Of a stretch of DNA of 64,000 nt, positions 19,687 to 27,234 are shown piece after piece. The stretch is from NCBI RefSeq assembly GCF_001202035.1, contig NZ_LGHT01000044.1, positions 124,001 to 188,000 of the forward strand. The letters are read 5' to 3'. The notes beneath the pieces were generated by a model. That model saw only the letters and a program-made list of their open reading frames with translations, ran no database searches and was not told where the DNA came from. Origin of the DNA: Pseudorhodobacter wandonensis (GTDB lineage Bacteria > Pseudomonadota > Alphaproteobacteria > Rhodobacterales > Rhodobacteraceae). The first letter of the stretch is position 1; every line of letters begins with the position of its first letter. A program made the position numbers and the translations under genes.

Positions 19687-21378
19687 TTAGGCCCCGGTGA
19701 CGGTGACCGAGGTGTTGGGTTCAAGTTTAACGGTGCCGATTTTGCGAATATGCGCCTCGACCACATCCCAGATCGGCGGGCCTTCGGTGCCTTCATTCAC
19801 TGACGCCCAGCCGGCCACGGTATAGGTGCGGGCAGGATCAATCGCCTCACCCGTTTTCAGGTGGGTCATGTTGGAAATGCGTTCACCGATGGGTTTGGAA
19901 ACGTCGATGGCATAGCCCATGCCACCCACCCGCACCATGTCGCCGCCTTGCTGGTAATAGGGGTCGGTGTTAAACAGGTTATCGGCCACGTCCTCTAGGA
20001 TGACGTTCAGAAACTCGCCTGTCATTTCGGTGCGGTAGCAGTTGGGATAGGTCATCGAGGTGGCGTTGTAGATGTCTTCGCGGGTGATGTTATCGCCCGG
20101 CATCACAGACGCCCCCCAGCGCACGCCCGGCGACATGACGATTTCGGCGTCACGTTCCGATAGCATGGCATCGCAGATCAGATCATCCCACGTACCGTTA
20201 AAGTTGCCTCGGCGGTACAGCAGGCTGTCGGTGGTGCCGATGACTTCTTCTAGCTGGTCTTTGTACGGCGCGCGTTCGGCGTCGATCAGGTCGGCCATTT
20301 CGGCATCGGGGGTGATCACGTCTGCAAAGATCGGGATCAGTTTGTGGCGAAAGCCCATCATCTTGCCATCGCGCACGTCCAGATCCACGCGGCTGACATA
20401 TTTGCCGTGGCTGCCCGACGCGATCAGGATGGTTTCGCCCACCAGAACGGGCTCGGGGATGGCGTCATGGGTGTGGCCGGTCAGGATAACGTCGATGCCG
20501 GTAACGCGGCTGGCCATCTTGCGATCCACGTCAAAGCCGTTATGCGATAGAACAACGACCAGATCAGCCCCTTCGGCGCGCACCTCATCGACCATTTCCT
20601 GCATTCGTTCATCGCGGATACCGAATGAATACTCGGGGAACATCCAGCCGGGGTTGGCGATGGGCATATAAGGGAAAGCCTGACCGATAACGGCGATTTT
20701 GCTGCCGCCGCGTTCGAACCATGTATAGGGGTCAAAGGCGGGTTCATCCCATTCTTTATCAAAGATATTCTGGCCGAGGAACGGGAAGGGCAGGCCTTCG
20801 ACGATCTCTTTCACACGCTCGGTGCCAAAGGTCCATTCCCAATGCGAGGTCATCGCCTCAACGCCAAGCTGGTTCATCACGTTGACCATATCCTGACCCT
20901 TGGTCAAAAGGCTGGTCATCGAGCCGTGCCACGTGTCACCACCATCCAGAATAATCGCCTCGGGGCGGTCGGCGCGGATGGATTTGACTACGGTTGCCAC
21001 GCGGTCCATGCCACCCATTTTGCCATAGGCTTTGCCGAGCGAGGTGAAATCCTCATAGGTCAGGGCATAAGCTTCAGGGCTACCCGGTTTCAGGTTGAAC
21101 ATCTTGATGAAGTCCATACCGGTCACATGCGGCGGCACGCCTTTCACATCGCCCACGCCGATGTTGATTTCGGGTTCACGAAACCAGATCGGTTTTAGCT
21201 GGGCGTGGATGTCGGTGATATGCACCAATGTGATGTTGCCGAACGTATCAAACTGCAACAGCTGATCTTGGGTCAGCACTTGCTGGGCGGCCAGACGCGC
21301 CCAATTGCCAACGCCAGACGCGCCGTACAGCGCCGATGCGGCCACCGAGGCCTGTAAAAACTCGCGCCGCGAGATCAT
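19687..21378 (-). CDS. soxB: SoxB, thiosulfohydrolase
   Basis: A protein of 563 residues with a twin-arginine signal (SRREFLQASVAA). Dinuclear manganese-site motifs of the 5'-nucleotidase/SoxB family are present: LVHITDIHAQ near residue 50, LDGGDTWHGS near residue 145, VVLSHNGFDVD near residue 275 and VILTGHTHDAIPEP near residue 298. It hydrolyses the terminal sulfonate from the SoxY-cysteine S-thiosulfonate, releasing sulfate. The gap of 122 nt after soxA holds a 9-bp hairpin, so soxB-H may be expressed at a different level from soxXYZA. Confidence 0.95.
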   Translation of the reverse strand: MISRREFLQASVAASALYGASGVGNWARLAAQQVLTQDQLLQFDTFGNITLVHITDIHAQLKPIWFREPEINIGVGDVKGVPPHVTGMDFIKMFNLKPGSPEAYALTYEDFTSLGKAYGKMGGMDRVATVVKSIRADRPEAIILDGGDTWHGSMTSLLTKGQDMVNVMNQLGVEAMTSHWEWTFGTERVKEIVEGLPFPFLGQNIFDKEWDEPAFDPYTWFERGGSKIAVIGQAFPYMPIANPGWMFPEYSFGIRDERMQEMVDEVRAEGADLVVVLSHNGFDVDRKMASRVTGIDVILTGHTHDAIPEPVLVGETILIASGSHGKYVSRVDLDVRDGKMMGFRHKLIPIFADVITPDAEMADLIDAERAPYKDQLEEVIGTTDSLLYRRGNFNGTWDDLICDAMLSERDAEIVMSPGVRWGASVMPGDNITREDIYNATSMTYPNCYRTEMTGEFLNVILEDVADNLFNTDPYYQQGGDMVRVGGMGYAIDVSKPIGERISNMTHLKTGEAIDPARTYTVAGWASVNEGTEGPPIWDVVEAHIRKIGTVKLEPNTSVTVTGA

Positions 21379-21468
21379 GATGCGTTCCTTTCAAGACATG
21401 CCTTTCCCGGTCACCCGAACGGGGTGTGAAAGGCCGAAGACAGAATTTCAAAAATTTCCAAACGAATG

Positions 21469-21493
21469 CGGGCGCCCGCCTTTGGGGCGCCCG
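21469..21493 (-). terminator. Intercistronic hairpin between soxA and soxB
   Basis: A perfect 9-bp stem: CGGGCGCCC (21469-21477) with GGGCGCCCG (21485-21493), loop of 7 nt, placed 8 nt after the soxA stop on the minus strand. A short T-rich stretch (AAATTTTTG) follows only about 10 nt downstream. It may be a partial terminator, an attenuator or an RNA-stabilising end for soxXYZA within the longer operon. Confidence 0.55.
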
Positions 21494-21500
21494 TAAAGGG

Positions 21501-22361
21501 TTAGTTGCGGACCGAAACGCCTTCGACCGCCAAACCATTGCCACGCGAGGCGACGTAGAGTTCCAACGCGTTAAATTCATCCGAGCCGATTTTGAAGGTT
21601 TCGGCACGGGTATCGCGCACGCAGCCAACAAAGCGGCCTTGCGCGGTGGTCAGCTTGGTGTCTTTCAGGCGGTAAACCGGAAAGCCGTTGGTCTGACCTT
21701 GGGACAAATGGTCCGAGCGGATGTAGTTGCCGTAGTTTTGCTCATGGCAGTTGGCGCAAGACAGTTCCAGTTGGCCATAACGGGTGTAATACATCTCTTT
21801 GCCCTTCTCATAGAAAGGGGCGGCGGCACCATCCGTGGCGACATTCATAATCTCGCCACGCGATTGTACCGAGATCAGCGCCATAACATCGGTCATAGCC
21901 TCGGCTTTATCACCCCATGCCTCGGCACCCATGCGGGTGGTGCGGCAGTCGTTGATATAGGCCTCGATATTCATCAGCTTGCCGGTTTTGGCATCCACAC
22001 GCGGGGTCACTGCGCGCAGTCCCTTCATGCTTTCGGGGCCCTCGTGGCACGAAGCGCAAGATTTGCCCTCGGTGCCATCAACAGTGTTCCAGGAATCCAA
22101 GCCACGATCGACATAGATCATGCCCGGATTGTCGAAATCATCGGCCTCCATCGCGCGGGTGTCTGCATCCCGGAAATGCCAACCGGAATACAGCTCGGGC
22201 AGGGCGCCATCGAGATGGGCCGATGCCGGAGCGCGCGTCACGATTTCGGTGCCATCGATGACAAGCGTATCATCGGCGGCCTCGGCGTTGGCCATGCCTG
22301 CAAAGGCAAAGCCAAGTACTGCGGTAGCGGCCAGTGCCGTCTTGATTGTCCGCGGCGTCAT
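21501..22361 (-). CDS. soxA: SoxA, dihaem cytochrome c subunit of SoxAX
   Basis: A protein of 286 residues with a Sec signal peptide (to about residue 28, MANAEA). Two haem motifs, CASCH near residue 106 and CANCH near residue 208, show the dihaem form of SoxA. A further cysteine in FVGCVRDTRAE near residue 248 matches the active-site cysteine that becomes a persulfide haem ligand. With SoxX it oxidatively couples thiosulfate to the SoxY cysteine. It is 31 nt downstream of soxZ. Confidence 0.95.
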   Translation of the reverse strand: MTPRTIKTALAATAVLGFAFAGMANAEAADDTLVIDGTEIVTRAPASAHLDGALPELYSGWHFRDADTRAMEADDFDNPGMIYVDRGLDSWNTVDGTEGKSCASCHEGPESMKGLRAVTPRVDAKTGKLMNIEAYINDCRTTRMGAEAWGDKAEAMTDVMALISVQSRGEIMNVATDGAAAPFYEKGKEMYYTRYGQLELSCANCHEQNYGNYIRSDHLSQGQTNGFPVYRLKDTKLTTAQGRFVGCVRDTRAETFKIGSDEFNALELYVASRGNGLAVEGVSVRN

Positions 22362-22392
22362 ATTGTTTCCTCCCTATATGTTGCTACGGAAA

Positions 22393-22722
22393 TCAGCTGA
22401 TCGCGATTGGCTTGCTGTCTTCATAGACAGAGCCATCGTCATCATACCAAGTGAATTTGAACTCGCCCGCTTCACCGATCATCGCCTCGAATTCGATGTA
22501 CGGGTTGGTCGAGATTGCCGGTTCCAGCGTCACGTCGATTACGTTCTTGCCGTTAAAATCGCAGGTGAAACGGTTGATGATCGACCGCGGGATCAACGCG
22601 CCGTCTTTGTCCTTGCGCTGGCCGGATTCCATCGGGTGGCTGATCAGCGTTTTCACAACAACTGCCTCGCCAGCCTTGGCTGACTTTGGCACTTTTACGC
22701 GGGGTTTTACATCGTTTGCCAT
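22393..22722 (-). CDS. soxZ: SoxZ, partner of the sulfur carrier SoxY
   Basis: A protein of 109 residues with no signal peptide, as expected because it is exported bound to SoxY. The family pattern is clear: KVPKSAKAGEAVVVKTLISHPMESGQR, then RSIINRFTCDFNGK and KFTWYDDDGSVY near the end. It shields and presents the SoxY C-terminal arm. The gene starts 17 nt after soxY. Confidence 0.95.
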   Translation of the reverse strand: MANDVKPRVKVPKSAKAGEAVVVKTLISHPMESGQRKDKDGALIPRSIINRFTCDFNGKNVIDVTLEPAISTNPYIEFEAMIGEAGEFKFTWYDDDGSVYEDSKPIAIS

Positions 22723-22739
22723 GTTTTTCTCTCCCTAAC

Positions 22740-23159
22740 TCAGCCGCCGCAGCCGCCGATGGTGACTTTTACTTCCGAAGAGGTGCGAACGAAGGTGCCG
22801 TCTGCCAATTTGGCGATGGCGATCACGTTTTGCGTCTTGGACAGGCGAATACGGGTCGAGGCCGCATGTGCGCCTGCCAATTCGCCAAAGTTAAAGGTCA
22901 CAACTGCGGGTGTCGGGTTGCCTGCTGCCAAAACCAAAATTGACGACGCACCGGGCGCATCAACGGAAATTGGAACAGTGTTGCCGTTTTCAGCGATCTC
23001 TGGTGCGGTCAGCGTAACGCCGGCGCCATCGGTTACAGCAGCACCACCGGTAAAGGCAGCAACAGCGTCATCTACGCTTGCCAAAGCAGACATCGGGATG
23101 GCAGCTGCAGCCACGCTTCCCAAAGCAAGCACAAGGGCTTCTCTTCTTGAAAGGATCAT
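22740..23159 (-). CDS. soxY: SoxY, covalent sulfur carrier
   Basis: A protein of 139 residues with a twin-arginine signal (ILSRREALVLALGSVAAAA) and the diagnostic C-terminal GGCGG, whose cysteine carries the sulfur intermediates between SoxAX, SoxB and SoxCD. The ATG at 23159 is preceded by GAGGAGTGAAGG; a start at 23174 would add five residues before the signal and is less likely. It is 51 nt after soxX. Confidence 0.95.
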   Translation of the reverse strand: MILSRREALVLALGSVAAAAIPMSALASVDDAVAAFTGGAAVTDGAGVTLTAPEIAENGNTVPISVDAPGASSILVLAAGNPTPAVVTFNFGELAGAHAASTRIRLSKTQNVIAIAKLADGTFVRTSSEVKVTIGGCGG

Positions 23160-23210
23160 TCCTTCACTCCTCAATCGCGTCCGGACATGCCGGACAGGGG
23201 TGTCACGGGT

Positions 23211-23684
23211 TTATTCTTTGAACGTCTGCAAATAGGCGACAACGTCCTCGATTTGCTGGGCACTCAAAATCGGTGGCAGCGGCTCTGTGCCTGCTTTGCC
23301 TGTGTAGGCATCGCCTGGGCGGATATAGCCGGATGTCTTGTAGAACGAGGGCATTACGGTGCCATCGAACATCATTTTCGCGTTGGCAACGATGCCGCGC
23401 AATTGCTCGGGCGTCCAACGATCGGCAGCGCCATCAAGCGCGGGGCCAACAGTGCCGGGGAACGGAATATCCTTGCTGATTTCCGCCGCATGGCAGGCAA
23501 CGCAATTCCCCAAACCGGCCGTTGAGAAAACCTTTTTGCCGTCTTCCGCATTGCCTGCGGTGCCGGAAAGTGATTGTGCAATTGCGCCGTCCGTAAATTC
23601 TACGTTTTCCGGTGCAATCTCTGCCATGGCAACCGTTGCGCCAAGCGCAGAAATAGCCATGCCAATAAAAATTTGGCGCGTCAT
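23211..23684 (-). CDS. soxX: SoxX, monohaem cytochrome c subunit of SoxAX
   Basis: A protein of 157 residues with a signal peptide (MTRQIFIGMAISALGATVAMA), one haem site CVACH near residue 60 and a Met ligand candidate in GTVMPSFYKTSG. The start at 23684 is preceded by AGGGAGG; the frame open to 23744 would run through the promoter region and is rejected. It is the first gene of the soxXYZABCDEFGH run and has a perfect palindrome just upstream (23738-23768). Confidence 0.94.
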   Translation of the reverse strand: MTRQIFIGMAISALGATVAMAEIAPENVEFTDGAIAQSLSGTAGNAEDGKKVFSTAGLGNCVACHAAEISKDIPFPGTVGPALDGAADRWTPEQLRGIVANAKMMFDGTVMPSFYKTSGYIRPGDAYTGKAGTEPLPPILSAQQIEDVVAYLQTFKE

Positions 23685-23737
23685 TCGAAAACCTCCCTGT
23701 TTCCTCCGAATCCGAGGATAGACCAAGCATCCCACAC

Positions 23738-23768
23738 TATGCAATAATGATATTTCAATTATTGCATA
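23738..23768. promoter_or_regulatory. Candidate SoxR operator upstream of soxX
   Basis: A perfect inverted repeat with 11-bp arms: TATGCAATAAT (23738-23748) and ATTATTGCATA (23758-23768), spacer of 9 nt. It lies 54 nt before the soxX start codon, in the 174-nt gap after soxW. Dyad, AT-rich sites of this size suit dimeric ArsR-family repressors, and SoxR is the obvious candidate. The pattern is seen; the binding protein is inferred. Confidence 0.6.
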
Positions 23769-23858
23769 TATTGCTGGTTTTTAGCGCTATCGCGCGGTTA
23801 ACATTCAGAATTGTGCCAGGAATGGGGGGCGGAGGGGTCTTCGATAGATGCTTTTCCT

Positions 23859-24419
23859 TTAACCTTGGTCTGCCATGGTGCGGGCAAGATATTTCTGGAA
23901 ATGCTCGCCCGTCAGATATTCCTTGTCCTTGATCCAAGTCAAAAGCGCGGCAGTTGTCCCTTTCCCAAATGCACCCGGCATCGAAACAATGGCGGCTTGC
24001 TGGGCCGTTTTGCCATCCTCAACCTCTTCGGGGAAAAACATCATTGTGGGGGTGAACACCACGCCCCAGCGCTGCGCCATTTCCTTTTCGGGCAGGGCGG
24101 TGCCGTCAAAATCGGTGACTTCGACATCGCCAAACAGGTTCATCTGCACGACGAAATAATTGTCACGGATCAGCGCATCGATTTTCGGGTCGGGAAACAC
24201 TTCCTCATGCATTTTGGTGCAATAAATGCAGCCGCGCTGCTCCCAAATCACAAGCAAACGCTTGCCCTCGGCATTCGCCTCATGCAGGTCTTCGCGCAAG
24301 TCTTTGAAGGTGTCGCGCAACCAAGTGGGCTTATGCAAACCATCATCGCCCAGCTCAGTGGCCGAAACGGGCAGGGCAAGGGCGATTAGGGTCGCAATAG
24401 TAGCAAAAATACGGGCCAT
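23859..24419 (-). CDS. soxW: SoxW, periplasmic thioredoxin-like protein
   Basis: A protein of 186 residues with a signal peptide (to about residue 20, LPVSA). The redox motif is CIYC in WEQRGCIYCTKMHEEVFPD near residues 62-65, in a thioredoxin fold with a cis-Pro region (RWGVVFTPTMMFF). It receives electrons from the membrane protein SoxV, encoded 21 nt upstream, and is thought to keep SoxY or other Sox components reduced. Confidence 0.9.
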   Translation of the reverse strand: MARIFATIATLIALALPVSATELGDDGLHKPTWLRDTFKDLREDLHEANAEGKRLLVIWEQRGCIYCTKMHEEVFPDPKIDALIRDNYFVVQMNLFGDVEVTDFDGTALPEKEMAQRWGVVFTPTMMFFPEEVEDGKTAQQAAIVSMPGAFGKGTTAALLTWIKDKEYLTGEHFQKYLARTMADQG

Positions 24420-24440
24420 CAGAGCCTCCTCGTTATGCGG

Positions 24441-25178
24441 TTATTTCAGCGTGCCTGACCAATCAAAATTCCGGATCATAAAGTCGGCAATGTAATTGAC
24501 AGAATTCGTCGCGATCAGAATGGCAAAGACAATCAGCATCGCGCCCATGATCTTTTCAACATAGCCAAGGTATTTGCGGTTGCGCCCGACCCAGGCCAAG
24601 AAAGGCTTGGCAAATAGCGCTGCAATGACAAAGGGCAGGGTCATCGACAGGCCGTAAACCAGCAACAACGACCCGCCTTGCCACAAATCGCCCATCCCGC
24701 TGGCGACCATCAAAATCGCAGCCAAGGCGGGCCCGACACAAGGCGTCCAGCCAAAGCCAAAGGCCAGCCCCATCACATAGGCACCAATAAGGCTCGAAGG
24801 CTCGGTTTTGGCATCCAGCCGCGCTTCGCGGTATAAAAACGGCACCTTTACAATGCCCAGAAAATGCAACCCAAACACCAACAATACCGCAGCGGCGACA
24901 TAGGAAAGCTGGTCTTTCCACTGGATAAACGCCTGCCCCAATGCTGTCGCGCCCAACCCCAACAGCACAAAGATTGAGGTCACACCCAAAGCAAAGGCAA
25001 TCGCCGACCCGACAAGCCGCTTTTGCGCACCGGGCGCTATCCCTCCGTCACTTCGCAACTCCTGCATCGAAATCCCTGCCATATAAGACAGGTAAAACGG
25101 CACCATCGGCAAAATGCAGGGCGATAAAAAGCTTAGCAGCCCCGCCAGCGCCGCCCCCCCATAGCTGATCTCAAACAT
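24441..25178 (-). CDS. soxV: SoxV, CcdA-family membrane thiol-disulfide transporter
   Basis: About 245 residues with six membrane helices of the CcdA/DsbD family. The conserved cysteines are in SFLSPCILPMVPFYLSYMAG near residue 20 and FGFGWTPCVGPALAAI near residue 140. It moves electrons across the inner membrane to SoxW. I chose the ATG at 25178 because GAAGG lies 8-9 nt upstream; an ATG at 25193 (five more residues) is possible. The DNA just upstream contains the dispersed TATTTTTGCCAAGATGA motif and a strong hairpin. Confidence 0.9.
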   Translation of the reverse strand: MFEISYGGAALAGLLSFLSPCILPMVPFYLSYMAGISMQELRSDGGIAPGAQKRLVGSAIAFALGVTSIFVLLGLGATALGQAFIQWKDQLSYVAAAVLLVFGLHFLGIVKVPFLYREARLDAKTEPSSLIGAYVMGLAFGFGWTPCVGPALAAILMVASGMGDLWQGGSLLLVYGLSMTLPFVIAALFAKPFLAWVGRNRKYLGYVEKIMGAMLIVFAILIATNSVNYIADFMIRNFDWSGTLK

Positions 25179-25223
25179 ATACCGCGCCTTCATTCATCTT
25201 GGCAAAAATACCTCACGGGGGGT

Positions 25224-25246
25224 CCGGGGGGCGTGAAGCCCCCCGG
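25224..25246. repeat. GC-rich hairpin with dispersed TATTTTTGCCAAGATGA motif upstream of soxV
   Basis: A perfect 9-bp stem, CCGGGGGGC (25224-25232) with GCCCCCCGG (25238-25246), loop GTGAA. On the minus strand it is followed about 15 nt later by GAGGTATTTTTGCCAAGATGA (25194-25214). The same motif occurs at 2514-2535 and 40782-40802, and a variant with a similar hairpin at about 4020-4080. The hairpin plus T-run may work as a terminator, but here it lies in front of soxV, so it may instead be a repeated intergenic element. Confidence 0.5.
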
Positions 25247-25291
25247 CGACCGTCGCAAGCGCAAGCTTTCAAGGCACTTGCGTTAACACTG

Positions 25292-25311
25292 ATTCATATT
25301 ACAATGTGAAT
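25292..25311. promoter_or_regulatory. Candidate SoxR operator between soxV and soxS
   Basis: A near-perfect palindrome: ATTCATATT (25292-25300), two bases, AATGTGAAT (25303-25311), with one mismatch between arms. It sits 22 nt before the soxS start in the divergent soxV/soxS region and is AT-rich like other ArsR-family sites. It is not the same sequence as the soxX palindrome, so both may not bind one protein equally well. Confidence 0.45.
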
Positions 25312-25333
25312 ATATTTTGTCAGGTCGTCAATC

Positions 25334-25726
25334 ATGCGCGTCATCGTCAAAGCTATCCGCACGCTGTTTCGTCAATGCGCCCTTGCGCTTGGCTTTTTTC
25401 TGGCGGCCCATGTCATGGCTGCAGCCCAGGGGGCAACGCTTTATATGGTTGAACAACCCGGCTGTATCTATTGCGCGCGCTGGGATGATGAGGTGGGCGA
25501 TGCCTATCACAAAACCGCCGAAGGCCGGGCTGCGCCACTGAAACGCATCCAGCTGCGCGACCCATTGCCCGAGGGCATCAGCTTTGGCCGCAAAGCCGTG
25601 TTTACGCCAACCTTTATCCTGGTTCAAAACAATCAAGAGCTGGAACGGATAGAAGGCTATCCCGGCGAGGATTTCTTTTACGGGATGCTGGGGGTGATGC
25701 TGAAAAACGCCGGAATCACGCCTTAA
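25334..25726 (+). CDS. soxS: SoxS, periplasmic thioredoxin-like protein
   Basis: A protein of 130 residues with a signal peptide (hydrophobic residues 12-35). The active motif CIYC lies in MVEQPGCIYCARWDDEVG near residues 44-47, followed by VFTPTFILVQ with the cis-Pro. SoxS in Paracoccus is needed for full expression or reactivation of the Sox system and carries the same kind of motif. The gene is divergent from soxV and leads to soxR. Confidence 0.87.
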   Translation: MRVIVKAIRTLFRQCALALGFFLAAHVMAAAQGATLYMVEQPGCIYCARWDDEVGDAYHKTAEGRAAPLKRIQLRDPLPEGISFGRKAVFTPTFILVQNNQELERIEGYPGEDFFYGMLGVMLKNAGITP

Positions 25727-25806
25727 AGGCCAGCTAAGCGTTTTGCTTTTGCGGATAGGCAGGTCTATGTGCCATAAGCGAACAAAGCCGAAGGAGAGTT
25801 CAGGGA

Positions 25807-26163
25807 ATGCCGCCTGACACAAGCAGACCAGACCCCTTCTTGACCGGTGCATCCTGCGCCGCCATTCCGCCCGAAAAGATGTTGGAAAACGCTGAAGAGG
25901 CTGCCAATTTCCTAAAGGCTTTGGCACATGAAGGCAGGTTGATGATCTTATGCCACCTGTCGTCGGGCCCAAAAAGCGTGACCGAGTTGGAAAACCTGCT
26001 AGCCTCTCGTCAGGCTGCAGTCAGCCAGCAACTGGCGCGTTTGCGGCTCGAAGGGCTGGTTTCGGCGCGGCGCGATGGCAAGACAATCTTTTATTCATTA
26101 CAAGACCCCAAGGTCTTGCGTGCGGTCGCCCTAATTTATGATCTGTTTTGTGACCCGAGTTAA
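25807..26163 (+). CDS. soxR: SoxR, ArsR-family repressor of sox genes
   Basis: A protein of 118 residues. The winged helix-turn-helix is clear (SVTELENLLASRQAAVSQQLARLRLEGLV, then the RRDGKTIFY wing). Cysteines are at 17, 49 and 115. Cys49 lies in GRLMILCHLSS and Cys115 near the end (DLFCDPS); their spacing of 66 equals that of Cys41 and Cys107 in the persulfide sensor SqrR, so SoxR here probably senses reactive sulfur species by a Cys-Cys polysulfide link. The operators proposed at 23738 and 25292 are its likely targets. Confidence 0.9.
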   Translation: MPPDTSRPDPFLTGASCAAIPPEKMLENAEEAANFLKALAHEGRLMILCHLSSGPKSVTELENLLASRQAAVSQQLARLRLEGLVSARRDGKTIFYSLQDPKVLRAVALIYDLFCDPS

Positions 26164-26187
26164 AAACCGCAAGAAAAGGGGCTGACA

Positions 26188-27234
26188 ATGGAAAACCTAC
26201 CCTTTGGCGTCTGGGCCGCACTGGCGGGGCTGTTGGCGGGCGTTGTGTTAGGTCTTTCGGCGCGTTTGGGCGATTTTTGCACGCTCGGCGCGCTTGAGTC
26301 GGCGCTATATGGTGATGATCAGCGGCGGTTGCGGTTGTGGGGTGTCGTGCTGGGCGTCGCGATTTTTGGCACCTATCTGGGTGACAGCCTTGGGTTTATC
26401 AATATCGGCGCCAGTTTTTACCATCAGATCGCTTGGGACCCGATGGCCTCGATCGTTGGCGGGTTGCTGTTTGGCTATGGTATGGCGATGGCCGGAAATT
26501 GCGGCTTTGGCGCTTTGGTCCGCTTTGGCGGCGGTGATTTGCGGTCGCTTGTGGTTGTGGTCGTGATGGGGGTTTTTGCCTTTGTCGCGCTGTCGGGGCC
26601 GCTTGCGCCTTTGCGGATTGCCTTGTTTTCGCAAGCCGATTCGACTGGGCCACAGGGTATCGCCTTTGCTGTTCAGGCTTTGACCGGCCTGTCGCCGCTG
26701 TTGACAGCCGGGGTGATTGCCTTGGGGTTTCTGGCTTGGGCCTTGGCACATAAGGGTTTGCGCCAGTCACCGCGGCAGTTGGTCTGGGGGGTGGCGGCGG
26801 GGCTTGCGGTCGTATGGTCGTTTGCGGCGACAAGCTGGCTGGCGAATGCCAGTTTTGACGCGGTGCAGGTTGAAGGGCTGTCCTTTACCGCGCCTTTGGG
26901 GCGCACATTAATCTGGCTGATGACATCAACCGCCGGTGGTATTTCATTCTCGGTTGGTACGGTCTGCGGGGTGTTGGTTGGTGCGTTTGCAGGCTCGCTC
27001 TGGCGTGGCCTGTTCCGCTGGGAGGCCTGCGAAGACCCGCGCGAGTTGGGGCGGCAAGTGTCGGGTGCGGCGATGATGGGCGTGGGTGGCGTGGTGGCGC
27101 TGGGCTGTTCGGTCGGCCAAGGGGTTTCAGGTTTTGCCACGCTTGCGTGGTCGGGGCCGGTCACGCTGGCCGCGATTGCGCTGGGGGCAACGTTTGGCTT
27201 GCGGCAGCTTATTGGTGGGTTTCAGCCGGATTAG
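26188..27234 (+). CDS. soxT: YeeE/YedE-family sulfur transporter (SoxT-like)
   Basis: A protein of 348 residues with about nine to ten membrane helices. Repeated YeeE motifs with cysteines are seen: ARLGDFCTLGALE near residue 31, GMAMAGNCGFGALVRFGGGDLRS near residue 105 and GCSVGQGVSGFATLAWSGP near residue 310. In YeeE such cysteines relay thiosulfate through the membrane. It lies 24 nt after soxR, so it probably imports a sulfur compound (thiosulfate or sulfane) for signalling or assimilation. Its end overlaps the convergent DeoR gene by 26 nt. Confidence 0.88.
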   Translation: MENLPFGVWAALAGLLAGVVLGLSARLGDFCTLGALESALYGDDQRRLRLWGVVLGVAIFGTYLGDSLGFINIGASFYHQIAWDPMASIVGGLLFGYGMAMAGNCGFGALVRFGGGDLRSLVVVVVMGVFAFVALSGPLAPLRIALFSQADSTGPQGIAFAVQALTGLSPLLTAGVIALGFLAWALAHKGLRQSPRQLVWGVAAGLAVVWSFAATSWLANASFDAVQVEGLSFTAPLGRTLIWLMTSTAGGISFSVGTVCGVLVGAFAGSLWRGLFRWEACEDPRELGRQVSGAAMMGVGGVVALGCSVGQGVSGFATLAWSGPVTLAAIALGATFGLRQLIGGFQPD

